Of a stretch of DNA of 39,718 nucleotides, positions 6,960-17,100 are shown piece after piece. Every line of letters starts with the position of its first letter. The first letter of the stretch is position 1. Origin of the DNA: Clostridia bacterium. GTDB lineage: Bacteria > Bacillota > Clostridia > Christensenellales > CAG-138. Position numbers and translations under genes: made by a program. The stretch covers positions 1 through 39,718 of the forward strand of contig JAUNCT010000020.1 in assembly GCA_030526425.1 (NCBI GenBank), in the 5' to 3' direction. The notes under the pieces were generated by a model. The model worked only from the letters and a program-made list of their open reading frames with translations, was not told where the DNA came from and did not search any database.

Positions 6960-9173
6960 TTATTTGTTCGAATCGGAAACAACGCTGCGACCGGCGATTC
7001 GACCGAACGTGAGGCAGTCGACCAACGCGTTGCCGCCCATGCGGTTGGCTCCGTGGATACCACCGGTCACTTCACCTGCCGCGTAGAGACCTGCGATTGC
7101 ATTGCCTTCGGTGTTCATGACGCGGGCGTCGGTATCGATAACGATACCGCCCATGGTGTGGTGGACCGACGGAGTACGCGGAATCGCATACCAAGGACCG
7201 TTCTCCAACTTGATGGTGAACAAGCTGCGGCCGTATTCGTCCTTGATGGCGTTTGCATCGACATTCGCGTTGTAGCTGTCGAGCACGCCCTTGACGGTCT
7301 CGTATTTCCAACCGACGTTTTCGCACAGCTCCTCGAGCGTCTCACCGTAGAGGATCGCGCCCGCATCGATGCACTCCTGTAACGGTACGCCGATCAGGTC
7401 GGTAGTGTTTTCGGGATCTTTGATGACATCACCGCTCTCGAGCATGTAGAAGATAGCATCTGTCTGGCGGAGTACCGCAAGAGAGATATCATCTCTGCGT
7501 CCGTCTTCACCGATGAAACGTTCGCCCTCGGCATTCAGGAACAGATAACCGGCAACATTTTCCGGAGCGACATATGCGTAAACACAGTTGCCGGTAACGG
7601 GTTGCGTTGTCATAAGAAGCTGGATCTGATCCATATCGCGCAGAGCCGCACCGACGCTTTCCGCCATGAGGATACCGTCACCGGTGATTCCGGGCATGTT
7701 GGTACAGGTGATGGAAGAAAGATCGGGCCATTTTCCGGATGTGTTGTATTTGTTGATCATCTCGAGATTGCGTCCGAAGCCGCCCGTGGCAATCACAACA
7801 CCGTTGTTGGCTTTGAAGGTATAGGTGTTGCCGTCCTTGTCGGTCGCCGTCACTCCAACGCATTTGCCGCCGTCCATGATGAGGTCTTCCGCTGTGGTGT
7901 TGTAGAAGATTTCGAGATTGGATGTGGATGCGAACGCATTGGTGAAGGCTTTGATCATGCCGGTGCCGAGAAGGTCCGAATTCTGGTGTGTGCGTTGATA
8001 GAGTGCGCCGGCACCCTGGGAAACCTTTTCGGTATGCGACCAGCCGAGAGTCTTCAGCCATTCCATTGTGTCGAAGGCATTGGCACTCATCGTGTAAACA
8101 AGGCTGAGATCCGCAACCTTATCGCCACCGTTCCAGGTTTGGAGTGCGAACCAATTGATGGAATCGAACAAGCCTTCGGAACCTGCGGCTTTCCAGGCAT
8201 CGTAATCCGCTTGGACGGCTGCGATCAACCGGGCGTGTTCTTCACTGACAGGCTGCTCGTTCAACGCGGATTCGACGACGGCAATGACGCCCTCGGTCAT
8301 TTGAACTTTGCTCTGCAATTCCGGGTCGGGGCAGTTGAAGATACCGCCGGAGACCATGGTATTGCCACCGACATAACCTTCTTTTTCGAGAACGATGACA
8401 CTCGCTCCGAGCTCATTTGCAGACTGCGCTGCGGCAAGACCCGCGCCACCGGCACCGATGACGATGACATCTGCGGTATATTCCGCCGCACCGGGAGCGG
8501 GCTTTTCGGTGGGGATCATAAGCAGTGCGGTATTGCCCTGAGCTTGCTCAACACATTTTTTCACGGCGGAAAGCAATGCGTTGCTGGAAACGGTCGCACC
8601 GGCGATGGTATCCACCGCCAGAGACTGCTGTTCGATGATCTTTGCGGGGAGATCGTCGATGAGCGCTTTGACATGAACGCCGGGAGTATCGAAGTGCTTG
8701 ACAACCTCGATATTTTCGATTGCGTTCTCACTGAAAACGGTTTTTACGGTAACGGTTCCGTTATGACCCTGTGCGACGGCGGTGTACTCGCCGGGTACGA
8801 AAGAGACTTTTCCACCGGTTTGTCCTTGGGCTTCGGAAAGGGCGAGCTTGGCGGCGGCGATGAGGGCTTCGGAACTGACAGTGCAACCGGAAACCGCATC
8901 CACTTCGGCGGATTGGGCTTCCAGAATTTTGGCGGGAAGTTGTTCGACTGCTTTGCTTCCCACCCCCGGGGTCTCGTTGTCGCCGGTAGCAGTGACGGAT
9001 GTGATAGCAGAATCGTCAACTGTTACGGTGATGGACACATCACCACCGAAGCCTTTGACTGAAGCGGTATAGCTTCCCGGAACATAGGAGGCGGTGGGTG
9101 TTGTTGCGTGTGCGCCGATGAAAGCGGTTGCCGTCAAAACGCAACCCAACATCAGAGCAAGTGCTTTTTTCAT
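6960..9173 (-). CDS. Secreted FMN/FAD-dependent reductase (fumarate/urocanate reductase type)
   Basis: This 737-residue protein is of the flavocytochrome-c/UrdA type but has no heme-binding CxxCH motifs. It has a signal peptide (MKKALALMLGCVLTATAFIG). Two FMN-binding domains follow (about residues 30-110 and 123-205), with covalent attachment motifs SGCTVSS and AGATVSS, where the Thr would carry FMN added by ApbE. An FAD-binding reductase domain comes next, with the dinucleotide fold VIVIGAGGAGLAAA, FNC near the isoalloxazine site and a C-terminal AAGEVTGGIHGANRMGG. Relatives reduce fumarate, urocanate, acrylates and similar enoates outside the cell as terminal electron acceptors. The acceptor here is unknown. 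The start has AGGAGAGG 7 nt upstream. It is adjacent to a MerR regulator, and no electron-donating partner is encoded nearby. Confidence 0.9.
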   Translation of the reverse strand: MKKALALMLGCVLTATAFIGAHATTPTASYVPGSYTASVKGFGGDVSITVTVDDSAITSVTATGDNETPGVGSKAVEQLPAKILEAQSAEVDAVSGCTVSSEALIAAAKLALSEAQGQTGGKVSFVPGEYTAVAQGHNGTVTVKTVFSENAIENIEVVKHFDTPGVHVKALIDDLPAKIIEQQSLAVDTIAGATVSSNALLSAVKKCVEQAQGNTALLMIPTEKPAPGAAEYTADVIVIGAGGAGLAAAQSANELGASVIVLEKEGYVGGNTMVSGGIFNCPDPELQSKVQMTEGVIAVVESALNEQPVSEEHARLIAAVQADYDAWKAAGSEGLFDSINWFALQTWNGGDKVADLSLVYTMSANAFDTMEWLKTLGWSHTEKVSQGAGALYQRTHQNSDLLGTGMIKAFTNAFASTSNLEIFYNTTAEDLIMDGGKCVGVTATDKDGNTYTFKANNGVVIATGGFGRNLEMINKYNTSGKWPDLSSITCTNMPGITGDGILMAESVGAALRDMDQIQLLMTTQPVTGNCVYAYVAPENVAGYLFLNAEGERFIGEDGRRDDISLAVLRQTDAIFYMLESGDVIKDPENTTDLIGVPLQECIDAGAILYGETLEELCENVGWKYETVKGVLDSYNANVDANAIKDEYGRSLFTIKLENGPWYAIPRTPSVHHTMGGIVIDTDARVMNTEGNAIAGLYAAGEVTGGIHGANRMGGNALVDCLTFGRIAGRSVVSDSNK

Positions 9174-9225
9174 GGTATTCCTCTCCTTCTTGATTTGAGG
9201 ACAATCTTCATCCTCTTTATCAATA

Positions 9226-9256
9226 AATATAGAGTAAAAAGCTGATTGGGAGTCAA
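9226..9256 (-). promoter_or_regulatory. Promoter of flavin reductase gene, long-spacer type
   Basis: On minus TTGACT (9251-9256) is followed by TATATT (9226-9231) at a 19-bp spacing. An alternative -10, TCTATA (9228-9233), would give 17 bp. The 19-bp reading is the geometry expected for promoters activated by MerR proteins, and a MerR gene lies just downstream. Confidence 0.6.
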
Positions 9257-9311
9257 TATGAGTCCATAAGGAAAAAAGATGGGGAATATCGCCGAAAACA
9301 AGCATGCAAAC

Positions 9312-9342
9312 AGAAAAAACTCCAAACCTTGGTTTGGAGTTT
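9312..9342 (-). terminator. Terminator of the chromate-transporter pair
   Basis: An 11-12-bp stem (9317-9328 with 9331-9342) is followed on the minus strand by TTTTTTCTG. Confidence 0.8.
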
Positions 9343-9347
9343 GTGCC

Positions 9348-9911
9348 TTACAGCGAGAACACGATGCCGAGAACGGCGCCGAGCAGAATGAATACGATCG
9401 GATGGAGCTTCTTGAGCTTCGGCACGTACATCAGCCCGAGCAGCGCCGCGAACAGCGCGAGGCAGAGCCAATCGACGGAAGCGAAGAACGCGCCGCCCTT
9501 GCGGAAGACGGAAAGCTGCAGCATCGACCAAGCGGCGGCGGCGATGAGTCCCGCGACCATCGGGCGCATGCCGGTGAACAGGTCGCCGACCAGCTTCGAG
9601 GAGCGGTAGCGCTCGAAGAAGTGGGAGATGATCGTGATGATGACGAAACTCGGCAGCGTCAGGGCGATCGTCGCGGTCACGGCGCCCAACACGCCCGCAG
9701 CTGAAAAGCCCGCGTAGGTCGCGGCGTTGATGCCGATGGGGCCGGGGGTCGATTCCGCGATGGCAACGATGTCGGCGACCGTCGCGCCGGCGAACCACTG
9801 CGGGAAGCGCACCTCCATGTCCGTCAGGAAGGGGATCGTCGCGAGTCCGCCGCCGACGGCGAACAGACCCGTTTTGAAAAATTCGAAGAACAGCGTGAGG
9901 AGCGTACTCAT
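9348..9911 (-). CDS. Chromate transporter family half-protein (second subunit)
   Basis: This 187-residue membrane protein is one half of a two-gene ChrA-family (CHR) transporter. The family hallmarks are visible: FFKTGLFAVGGGLATIPFL near the N-terminus and AESTPGPIGINAATYAGF in the first repeat, with about five to six spans in all. The start at 9911 overlaps the stop of the preceding half by 4 bp (ATGA), so the two halves are probably made together and assemble as a heterodimer. Characterised CHR proteins export chromate, but short-chain pairs are common in anaerobes without known chromate exposure. The natural substrate, likely an inorganic anion, is open. Confidence 0.88.
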   Translation of the reverse strand: MSTLLTLFFEFFKTGLFAVGGGLATIPFLTDMEVRFPQWFAGATVADIVAIAESTPGPIGINAATYAGFSAAGVLGAVTATIALTLPSFVIITIISHFFERYRSSKLVGDLFTGMRPMVAGLIAAAAWSMLQLSVFRKGGAFFASVDWLCLALFAALLGLMYVPKLKKLHPIVFILLGAVLGIVFSL

Positions 9912-10444
9912 TTGGCTTTGACCCTCCCCATCAGGTAGCCGCAGAAGGCGGCCAGCAGCGTCGCGACGATCGGCGTCCATTTCAGGAAGGCGACCGTGAT
10001 GAAGCCCATCGCGGCGAGCACGATGCCCTGCCACGACTTGATGTTGCTTTTGAACAGTTTGATCACGCTCATCACGATCAGGGCGCTCACCGCAACGCGG
10101 ATGCCGTTGAACGCGTGGATCACGACCGGGCTCGACCAGAAGTTCTTGAGGATCGCGGCGATCGTGAGGATGAGGATCGTCGGCACGAGCAGCAGGGAAA
10201 GCGTCGCGATGGCGGCGCCCAAAACACCTTTGCGCTTATTGCCGATGAAAGTGGCGGTATTCACGGCGATGACGCCGGGGGTGCACTGCGCGATGGCAAA
10301 ATAATCGAGGATCTCTTCCTCGGTCGCCCAGCCGCGCTTTTCGATGATCTCGCGCGTCAGCATCGGCAGCATGGCGTAGCCGCCGCCGAACAGCACGGCG
10401 CCCATCCGGGCGAAGCTGGAAAACAGTTCGAAGTATTCTTTCAT
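9908..10444 (-). CDS. Chromate transporter family half-protein (first subunit)
   Basis: This 178-residue membrane protein carries the same CHR repeat as its partner: FARMGAVLFGGGYAMLPML and AQCTPGVIAVNTATFIG. It has about five spans. The ATG lacks a well-spaced ribosome binding site (AAAGGA is about 16 nt away). It lies 54 nt downstream of the PIG-V-like gene on the same strand with no terminator between, so it may be read as the tail of that operon. Confidence 0.88.
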   Translation of the reverse strand: MKEYFELFSSFARMGAVLFGGGYAMLPMLTREIIEKRGWATEEEILDYFAIAQCTPGVIAVNTATFIGNKRKGVLGAAIATLSLLLVPTILILTIAAILKNFWSSPVVIHAFNGIRVAVSALIVMSVIKLFKSNIKSWQGIVLAAMGFITVAFLKWTPIVATLLAAFCGYLMGRVKAK

Positions 10445-10498
10445 TGGGGGGATACGGGGTTCCTTTCCTTGGTTTGATATTTCCGGCGGGGAGACGGC

Positions 10499-11878
10499 TC
10501 AGAACGGCAGCCTGCCCGCAGCGTAACAGAGGTAAAATGCGGCACCGCACAGTACGCCGGCAACCGCGGCGATCTCGCGAAGCGGGCGGTACCGGGTCAA
10601 CAGCGGCAGTGCGGTCAGCAGCGGCCACGCGGCGACCGTCAGTGCGACGGAAGCGCGCACCGACATCACGGAAAACACGAATGGCACGCACAGAAGGGAC
10701 ATCAGGTCCTGCGGGCGCATGGTCCGCGCCGCGTGCAGCGCCGTCAGCAGCAACAGCAGCACAAGCAAAAACGGCAACAACCGCGCAACGGCGGCAAGTC
10801 CGTCTATGGGTTCCGAAAGCACCTGCGCCAGGCGCCCCGCGGGTTCCTCCGCGAAGAAGAACAGCGACAAGCCCTCGGTCAGCGGCGCGGAGACGCCGTA
10901 ACGCATCCGCCCGATCAGATCCGGCACGCCGATGGCGAGCAACGGCAAGGTCGCGAACAGCAACCGCAAGCTTGTCTTCAGCGGGGACAGGGTCTGCTTC
11001 AGCTGTGTTGCCAGAACGATCGCGGAGATACGGTCCCAAAGCAAGGGGATCAGGAGGATCAGCGCGATGGGGTGCGTCAAAATCGCGGCAAAGGCGAACA
11101 CCGCCGCGGAGAAGCACTTGCTGCGGCGCGACGCATACAGCGCCGCAAGGCTCAGCATCAGCACGAGGGAGGCTTCGTTCGCAAACAGCGTGACCACGGC
11201 GGCGGGTCCCAGCAGCAACCACAACACCGCGCGTTTGCCGTCGGCGGTCGTGCCCTGCGCCAGCACGTGTTCATACAACAGGGGTGCGGCGAGCACCACG
11301 CACAGGTTGGAGATGATGCACCCGGCGAACACCGGCGAAACGGTGTATTTGCCGAGGGCGTTCGCAAGCAACGGGAACAGCGGGAACCGCGCGAGGTTCG
11401 ACTGCAGCAGGACTTCGCTCGCGGGCAAGCCCAGCAGGGCGGCTGCGGGCGTCGCAAAGCGCAGCGGCGCAAACAGGACCGGCATCTCGAAGAGCCCGCC
11501 GTGGTAACCGTTCACCTTCATGTCGACGGCGTACAGCCCGAAAAACAGGATGAGCCTGCTCAGAAAAGCAAGCAACAGGATCCTGCCCGCGGGGTGCCGT
11601 TTTTGCGGACGATCCGCGCGCGACTTCGGGAGAAACCGCATCTGTTGGGCGGCAAGCGCCGTGACGCCGTCGTTGCGCAACGCGGAGATCGCGGCGTACG
11701 TTGCCAGTGCCGCAAGGAAAAGCAGCAGGGCGCCGCCGAGGGAAACGTACAGTTCCTTCTTGCGCCCGGTCAGGATCCACGTGAGAAAAGCCGCGACCCA
11801 CAGAAACGGCGGGAGCGCGGCACAAAGGTTCACGGCCGGTCGGCCGGTGTGCGTTTGTTTTCCGGTATCGTTCGGCAT
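10499..11878 (-). CDS. Multispanning membrane protein, GPI-mannosyltransferase-like (PIG-V type)
   Basis: This 459-residue, very hydrophobic protein has about 11-12 spans. After an N-terminal two-span region, the motif SRLILFFGLYAVDMKVNGYHGGLFEMPVLF, with an acidic residue in the first outer loop, resembles the GT-C/PIG-V mannosyltransferase-like family, as do NLARFPLFPLLANALG and LLGPAAVVTLFANEASLVL. Such proteins transfer sugars from polyprenyl-phosphate donors on the outer face of the membrane. The assignment rests on pattern only. The chosen ATG (11878) lies 1 nt beyond the stop of the upstream gene, so coupling is likely. It is the last gene of the nfeD-floA operon, or precedes the chromate-transporter pair in it. 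Confidence 0.6.
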   Translation of the reverse strand: MPNDTGKQTHTGRPAVNLCAALPPFLWVAAFLTWILTGRKKELYVSLGGALLLFLAALATYAAISALRNDGVTALAAQQMRFLPKSRADRPQKRHPAGRILLLAFLSRLILFFGLYAVDMKVNGYHGGLFEMPVLFAPLRFATPAAALLGLPASEVLLQSNLARFPLFPLLANALGKYTVSPVFAGCIISNLCVVLAAPLLYEHVLAQGTTADGKRAVLWLLLGPAAVVTLFANEASLVLMLSLAALYASRRSKCFSAAVFAFAAILTHPIALILLIPLLWDRISAIVLATQLKQTLSPLKTSLRLLFATLPLLAIGVPDLIGRMRYGVSAPLTEGLSLFFFAEEPAGRLAQVLSEPIDGLAAVARLLPFLLVLLLLLTALHAARTMRPQDLMSLLCVPFVFSVMSVRASVALTVAAWPLLTALPLLTRYRPLREIAAVAGVLCGAAFYLCYAAGRLPF

Positions 11879-11879
11879 A

Positions 11880-12410
11880 TCAACGGATGTTGGTCTTGGA
11901 CGCGCGGAGCGCTTTCGGCTTGCCGAGGATCTCGGCTGCGAGGAAAGCTTCCCGCGCATGTTTGGGGTCGAAGCGGAGGGAAGGCGCGGCAACGGGCGCA
12001 ACAGGTTCCGGCGTTTCGGCAGGCGCATTTTTCTTCGGCGCACGCGGTTTCTTTTCCGGCGGGCACTCGGTCTGCATCCCGGTCATGCTCTCCTCGGTGT
12101 GGACATGGTCCGAACCGAAGGAGGGGTGCAGCTCATGCCGCTCGGCAGTGTGCCTGTGCTCCGGAAGATCCTCGCCTTCATGCGATTCGAAGGTCGAAAT
12201 GTCGTATGCCGGGTCCGGTGCCGGGCGGGACGCCGGCTGCGGCGCGCGCTGCTGTGCGTTCGTTGCGGGGCGGACGGGCACCGCTTTGGCTGCGGTACCC
12301 GCCGCCTGTTGTGCGGCTTTCCTGTTGTCGGGCTTCTTCGCCTTCTTGGCGCTCTTGTTGATTTTGGAGATCACCAGCCAGATGATCAGCAATACGATCA
12401 GCCCGTCCAT
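11880..12410 (-). CDS. Hypothetical protein with N-terminal membrane anchor
   Basis: This 176-residue protein of unknown function has one N-terminal span (MDGLIVLLIIWLVISKI). A basic Lys/Ala-rich stretch, a low-complexity Pro/Gln/Ala linker, a His/Glu-rich middle (about residues 75-110: ESHEGEDLPEHRHTAERHEL) and a short conserved-looking C-terminal helix with FDPKHAREAFLAAEILGKP follow. The pattern suits a membrane-tethered, mostly disordered adaptor with a short binding motif at its end. It follows floA by 6 nt and immediately precedes the PIG-V-like gene, so it belongs to the flotillin operon. Confidence 0.75.
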   Translation of the reverse strand: MDGLIVLLIIWLVISKINKSAKKAKKPDNRKAAQQAAGTAAKAVPVRPATNAQQRAPQPASRPAPDPAYDISTFESHEGEDLPEHRHTAERHELHPSFGSDHVHTEESMTGMQTECPPEKKPRAPKKNAPAETPEPVAPVAAPSLRFDPKHAREAFLAAEILGKPKALRASKTNIR

Positions 12411-12416
12411 ACGGCG

Positions 12417-13397
12417 TTATTTCTCCGCGTGCGCGGGCTCGTTGGCCTTGGAGATCGCGTTGCGCATCTCGGTGTCGGAGATGACGTTCTGCATGTTGTA
12501 ATAATCCATGATGCCGAGCTTGCCCTCGCGGAACGCCGCGGCGATCGCCTTCGGGACTTCCGCCTCGGCTTCGATGACCTGGGCGCGCATGCCCTGCACC
12601 TTGGCGATGTTCTCCTGCTCCTGCGCAACGGCCATGGCGCGGCGCTCTTCGGCGAGTGCCTGAGCGATGCGCTTGTCGGCTTCCGCCTGGTCGATCTGCA
12701 GCTGTGCGCCGACGTTGCGGCCGACGTCCACGTCTGCGATGTCGATGGAGAGGATCTCGAACGCGGTGCCCGCATCCAGACCCTTGCTCAGCACGGTGCG
12801 GCTGATGAGGTCCGGGTTCTCGAGAACGACCTTGTGGCTCGCGGAGGAGCCGACCGTGGTGACGATGCCCTCGCCGATACGGGCGATGATGGTCTCCTCA
12901 CCGGCACCGCCGATAAGGCGGTCGATGTTCGCACGCACGGTGACGCGCGCCTTGGCGCGCAGCTCGATACCGTCCATCGCGACCGCCGCGACGATCGGGG
13001 TCTCGATGACCTTCGGGTTGACGCTCATCTGCACGGCGTTCAGCACGTCACGTCCCGCAAGGTCGATGGCGCATGCCTTTTCGAAGTCGATCGGGATGCC
13101 CGCGCGCTGCGCTGCGATGAGCGCGTTGATGACGCGGTCGACGTTACCGCCCGCAAGGTAGTGCGCTTCCAGCTTGTTGATGGAAACGGAAAGACCTGCT
13201 TTGGTGGCCTTGATCATGGGCTCCACGATGCGGCGCGGAACGACCTTGCGCACGCGCATGCCGACCAGCTGGAGCAGACCGATCTTCACGCCGGAAGCCC
13301 GTGCGGAGATCCAAAGTCCGACGGGAACGAATGTGAGCAGCAGGATCAGAAAGACGATCGCGGCGAACAGGATGAAAACGGGAACGAACAGATCCAT
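12417..13397 (-). CDS. floA: Flotillin-like protein FloA
   Basis: This 326-residue protein matches FloA (YqfA) of Bacillus in length and sequence. It has an N-terminal membrane hairpin (residues 5-30), the SPFH-like region with [30 protein letters not shown], a repeated Ala/Glu-rich coiled helix ([23 protein letters not shown] region) and the conserved end [16 protein letters not shown]. FloA oligomerises in functional membrane microdomains that organise signalling and secretion complexes and influence membrane fluidity. GGAGGT lies 7-8 nt upstream of the ATG. The neighbouring nfeD gene is its usual partner. Confidence 0.96.
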   Translation of the reverse strand: MDLFVPVFILFAAIVFLILLLTFVPVGLWISARASGVKIGLLQLVGMRVRKVVPRRIVEPMIKATKAGLSVSINKLEAHYLAGGNVDRVINALIAAQRAGIPIDFEKACAIDLAGRDVLNAVQMSVNPKVIETPIVAAVAMDGIELRAKARVTVRANIDRLIGGAGEETIIARIGEGIVTTVGSSASHKVVLENPDLISRTVLSKGLDAGTAFEILSIDIADVDVGRNVGAQLQIDQAEADKRIAQALAEERRAMAVAQEQENIAKVQGMRAQVIEAEAEVPKAIAAAFREGKLGIMDYYNMQNVISDTEMRNAISKANEPAHAEK

Positions 13398-13431
13398 GAA
13401 CAGTACCTCCGTGGTTTTTGTTTGTTATTGA

Positions 13432-13656
13432 TTACAGGCTTTGCACGAACTTGAGTACATAGCCGATGATCCAGTACATGAGGATGAGCGAAGGAATGCC
13501 GATGAGGATGGCGATCCATTGCCGCTTGACCGTTTTCGGGTCGGCGACGGGCGCGTTTTGCGCCTGCTTTTCCGCTTCTGCGTTGCTCGGGTTGCACTTC
13601 GGGCAAACACCGAGGCTGTCGGGGTAAAAAGTACCGCACTGCTTGCAAAACGGCAT
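13432..13656 (-). CDS. Small zinc-ribbon membrane protein
   Basis: This 74-residue protein has an N-terminal zinc ribbon, CKQCGTFYPDSLGVCPKC (CxxC-x10-CxxC), a polar linker and one C-terminal membrane span (WIAILIGIPSLILMYWIIGYVL). It lies 3 nt after the nfeD stop and 34 nt before floA, with GGAGGG upstream. Its place between nfeD and floA implies a role with the flotillin complex, but no function is known. Confidence 0.8.
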   Translation of the reverse strand: MPFCKQCGTFYPDSLGVCPKCNPSNAEAEKQAQNAPVADPKTVKRQWIAILIGIPSLILMYWIIGYVLKFVQSL

Positions 13657-13659
13657 CGG

Positions 13660-14160
13660 TCAGCCCTCCTTGCGCTTCACGAGGATGCGGGTACCCTCCA
13701 CCGCCGTGACGACGACGGGTTCCCCGGCGGGGATGAATTCTCCGTTGGAAACGACGTCCATGCGTTCGCCGCCGATCGCGGCGATGCCCGCGGGGTGCAG
13801 CATCGTTTCCGTCGTTCCCGCAGAGCCCACGAGGTCTGCGTTCTTGGCGGCTTCCCCGGCGGAAGCGCCGATGGAATCGTTCAGCACGAGAAAGCTTTTC
13901 GAAAGCCGCCCCTTATCGAGCGAGCGGACGAGCGCGATCACGCCGGCAACGAGCACGGCGAGACCGATGGCGAGGATCCAAAGCGCGACGGTAGCGGAGC
14001 CGGTCATAAATTGCAGCACGACCGCGGCGCCGAGGGCGATGAGCCCGAGAACTCCGGGCAGACCGAAGCCCGGAATGAACAATTCGACCAACAGCAGGAC
14101 GAATGCGGCGATCATCAGCGCGATCGTCGGGACGGCGTAAGCGCCGAGCAATGCAAACAT
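13660..14160 (-). CDS. nfeD: NfeD-family membrane protein (short form)
   Basis: This 166-residue short-form NfeD has an N-terminal helix and three or more spans (PTIALMIAAFVLLLVELFIPGFGLPGVLG is diagnostic). A C-terminal OB-fold domain of about 60 residues follows, with LVGSAGTTETMLHPAGIAAIGGERMDVVSNGEFIPAGEPVVVTAVEGTRILVKR. It lacks the ClpP-like serine protease domain found in long NfeD proteins. Short forms pair with flotillins and are thought to aid their localisation or assembly. It is the first gene of the operon, with a TCCTCCTTTC-type site (AAAGGAGGA on minus) 8-9 nt upstream of the ATG. Confidence 0.93.
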   Translation of the reverse strand: MFALLGAYAVPTIALMIAAFVLLLVELFIPGFGLPGVLGLIALGAAVVLQFMTGSATVALWILAIGLAVLVAGVIALVRSLDKGRLSKSFLVLNDSIGASAGEAAKNADLVGSAGTTETMLHPAGIAAIGGERMDVVSNGEFIPAGEPVVVTAVEGTRILVKRKEG

Positions 14161-17100
14161 GCGTTGTGTCCTCCTTTCACCGGGCGGAACGCCGAGTGTG
14201 TCCTTTCATTATACCACAAGCGCCTGCCGGATGGGATGTTTTCTTGCGTGCCCGCAAACCGTCGGGAATGGGGATCTTCGCGGCGCGGTCCTTCGGCACC
14301 GCTCCCTTTGCGGGCATCGCGGAAAACGGAAACAAAAGATGCCGGCCGCCCCGCAAAATTGCGGAACGACCGGCACAGTTCGCGAAATCATTTGCCGAAG
14401 TCGGCCTTGGCGACCTTTTCGGCGGCCTTCATGTACTGGATGCGGGAAACATCCAGCGAGTCGGCGTCGGTGATGGTGAAGGGCTCCTTGAAGGCGTAAT
14501 AGGTGCCGTCGTTGTAGAACATGGCACCGTCGCCGTACCACTTCTGACCCGTGGCAACGGTCACGCTGTAAGTACCTGCGGGCACCTTCATGCGCGCGTC
14601 TTTTCCGGCGAGCACGTAGATGCAGAAGTCCTTCGCGGTGTCACCGTCTTCGGAGTGGAAGTACACGGCGGTGTTGTCGTTGTAGTTGCCCGTGACCGTG
14701 ACGGTCGCGTTCGCGGGCGCGGAGGGGGTGATGACAAAGCCGGTCTTGCGCTTGGTGACCTTCGGCGGGACGCTGACGTTGTACGTCGCGCTGACGCCGT
14801 TCGCGAGCGTCGCGGTGATGACCGCATCGCCGCCGCTCTTCGCGGTGATCTTGCCCTTTGCGTTGACAGTGACGATGCCGTCGTTGCTGCTCGACCAGGT
14901 GACGGTCTTGTCCGCGGCTTCCGCGGGGGACACCGTTGCGGTCAGCGTATCGGTCTTTTTGATGGCCAGCGTGTTCTTGCCGGTCTTCGAGGTGATGGTG
15001 ATGGACTTGCCCTGGACAGGAACGACCTCGATGCCGATCGTGACGGACTTGCCCGTCGTGGCGTGGGTCGCCGTCATCTGCACGGAACCCTGCTCATGCG
15101 GCACGAACTTGCCGTTCTCCACGGAAAGGACCGCGGGGTCGGAGCTGTTCCAAATGACCTCGGTGTCGGTGACGGTCGCGGGTTCGAAAACGACTTCCGC
15201 GGGCTCGGTGGTGCCCAGCTCGATCTTCTCGGGCGCGACGATCTCGAGGCTGTCGGGGTCGACGGAGATGACTTCCAGCGTGAACGATGCGGTAACGCCG
15301 CTCTGCGGGTTCGTCGCGACGATCTCGACCATGCCGGGCGCGACGGGCACGACGGTGCCTTCTTCGATCACGGCGATGGATTCATCGGCGCTCGAAAGAA
15401 CGATCTCGGGGTAGGTCGCGTTTTCGGGCACGGCAACGGGTTCGGGGTCGAACGCCGCGCCGACCTTGACCTGCGAAGCGTCTGCGTTGAAGCGGATCTC
15501 GCTGACCTCAAGGGGCACGACCGTTACGATGCAGCTGCCGTAATCCTTGCCGTTCTGCTGCGCGGTGATGACCGATACGCCTTCCTTCAGGGCGGTCACA
15601 CGCTCGCCGTCGAAGGAGATGACATCGTTGTCGGACGCGGTCACGGTGTAGACCTTGTTGCGCGCGAACGAGGGCGAGAACACGGGCTTGAGTGCGGCGC
15701 TCGTGCCGAGCGGGACGCTCATTTCACCCGGTTCGAAGGTGATGTTGCGGGTCATGGTGCCGAAGTAAAGACCGGCGCCGACCACGAGCACCAGCACCAA
15801 CACGATCAGAAGGGCGATGAGCCCCTTGCTCTTCTTGCGGGGGGCGTCTTCATCGTCGTCCTCATCGTCGAAATCTTCGTCATCGAAGTCGTCGAGGTCT
15901 TCGTCTTCGTCAAGTTCGAGCTCGTCGTCGTCCGGTACGGGCGCGAGCAACTCGTTTTCGATCTCCGTTTCGATCTTCTCGAGCTCCTTGCCGAGACGGT
16001 CCTTACTCTGGTTCTTTTTCATCGCTTACCTCACAAGTGTACATAGTGGTTTCAGTTTGCAGTGTATAATTAATTTTATAGTTTGCGCATCGGTACCGTC
16101 AAGGGCACACCCGTGAAGGGAATGTGAATAATTGCGCATACCCGCGACCCGTGCCGCACGGAATCGAAACTTGCATTTTCCGGACAAATATATAATAATG
16201 ATAAGCGGAAACCGGATAAGGAGGTCTCCTGTGGAACTGTTCCTCAAATGTGAAGTCTATCTGATCAGCATCACGATCCTCGTGTTCATCGCACTGATGC
16301 AATACCGGCACGACCGGTCGCTGCGCGCAAAGCTGCTGACATCCAATATCGCCGCAATGGTGCTGATGTTCACTGCGGATCTTATCGGCGTCATCGCCGA
16401 GGCAACGACCGGCTGTTCGCCGTGGGTCGTCCGCATCATGAACGGCATCTACTTTTCCGCGTTCGGCGCGGTCGGTTGGCTGTGGTATCTGTTCTCCTTC
16501 GTGAGCGTCGGCGGTCAGCTGACGAAAAAGCGCACGATCCTCAGCGCGTTCCCGGCGTTCGTGCTGATGATCCTCGGCACGGCAAGCTGTGTGACCGGCT
16601 GGCTGTTCACCGTCTCCGCCGAAAACATGTACGCGCGCGGTCCGCTGTATTTCATGCAGCCGCTCATCTGTTACGGTTACTGTGTCATCGCCCTGGCGCG
16701 GAATTTCTCGGCGCTCCGCAAGGCGGATACCTATGAGAAGAAGGACACCGCAACGATCCTTCTGACCTACGTGCTCCTGCCCGCCATCGGCGGCGCGGCG
16801 GAGATCCTTCTGCCGGGGCGTCCGTTCCTGCCGCCCTGCACGGCGATCGCGTCCATCTGGGTCTATGTCAACGGCACCCAGCAGCTCATCACGCGCGACC
16901 CCGGAACGGGCATGAACAACCGCTACCAACTGTTCCGTTATCTCGACGGGCAGATCATCCGCCGCAAGCGCGGCGAAACGAAGACCGGGCTTTGGGTCCT
17001 GATGCTCGATATCGACAACTTCAAGATCATCAACGACTCCTTCGGTCACATGGAAGGCGACCACGCGCTCGAGCTGATCGGCAACGCGCTCAAAAGCGTC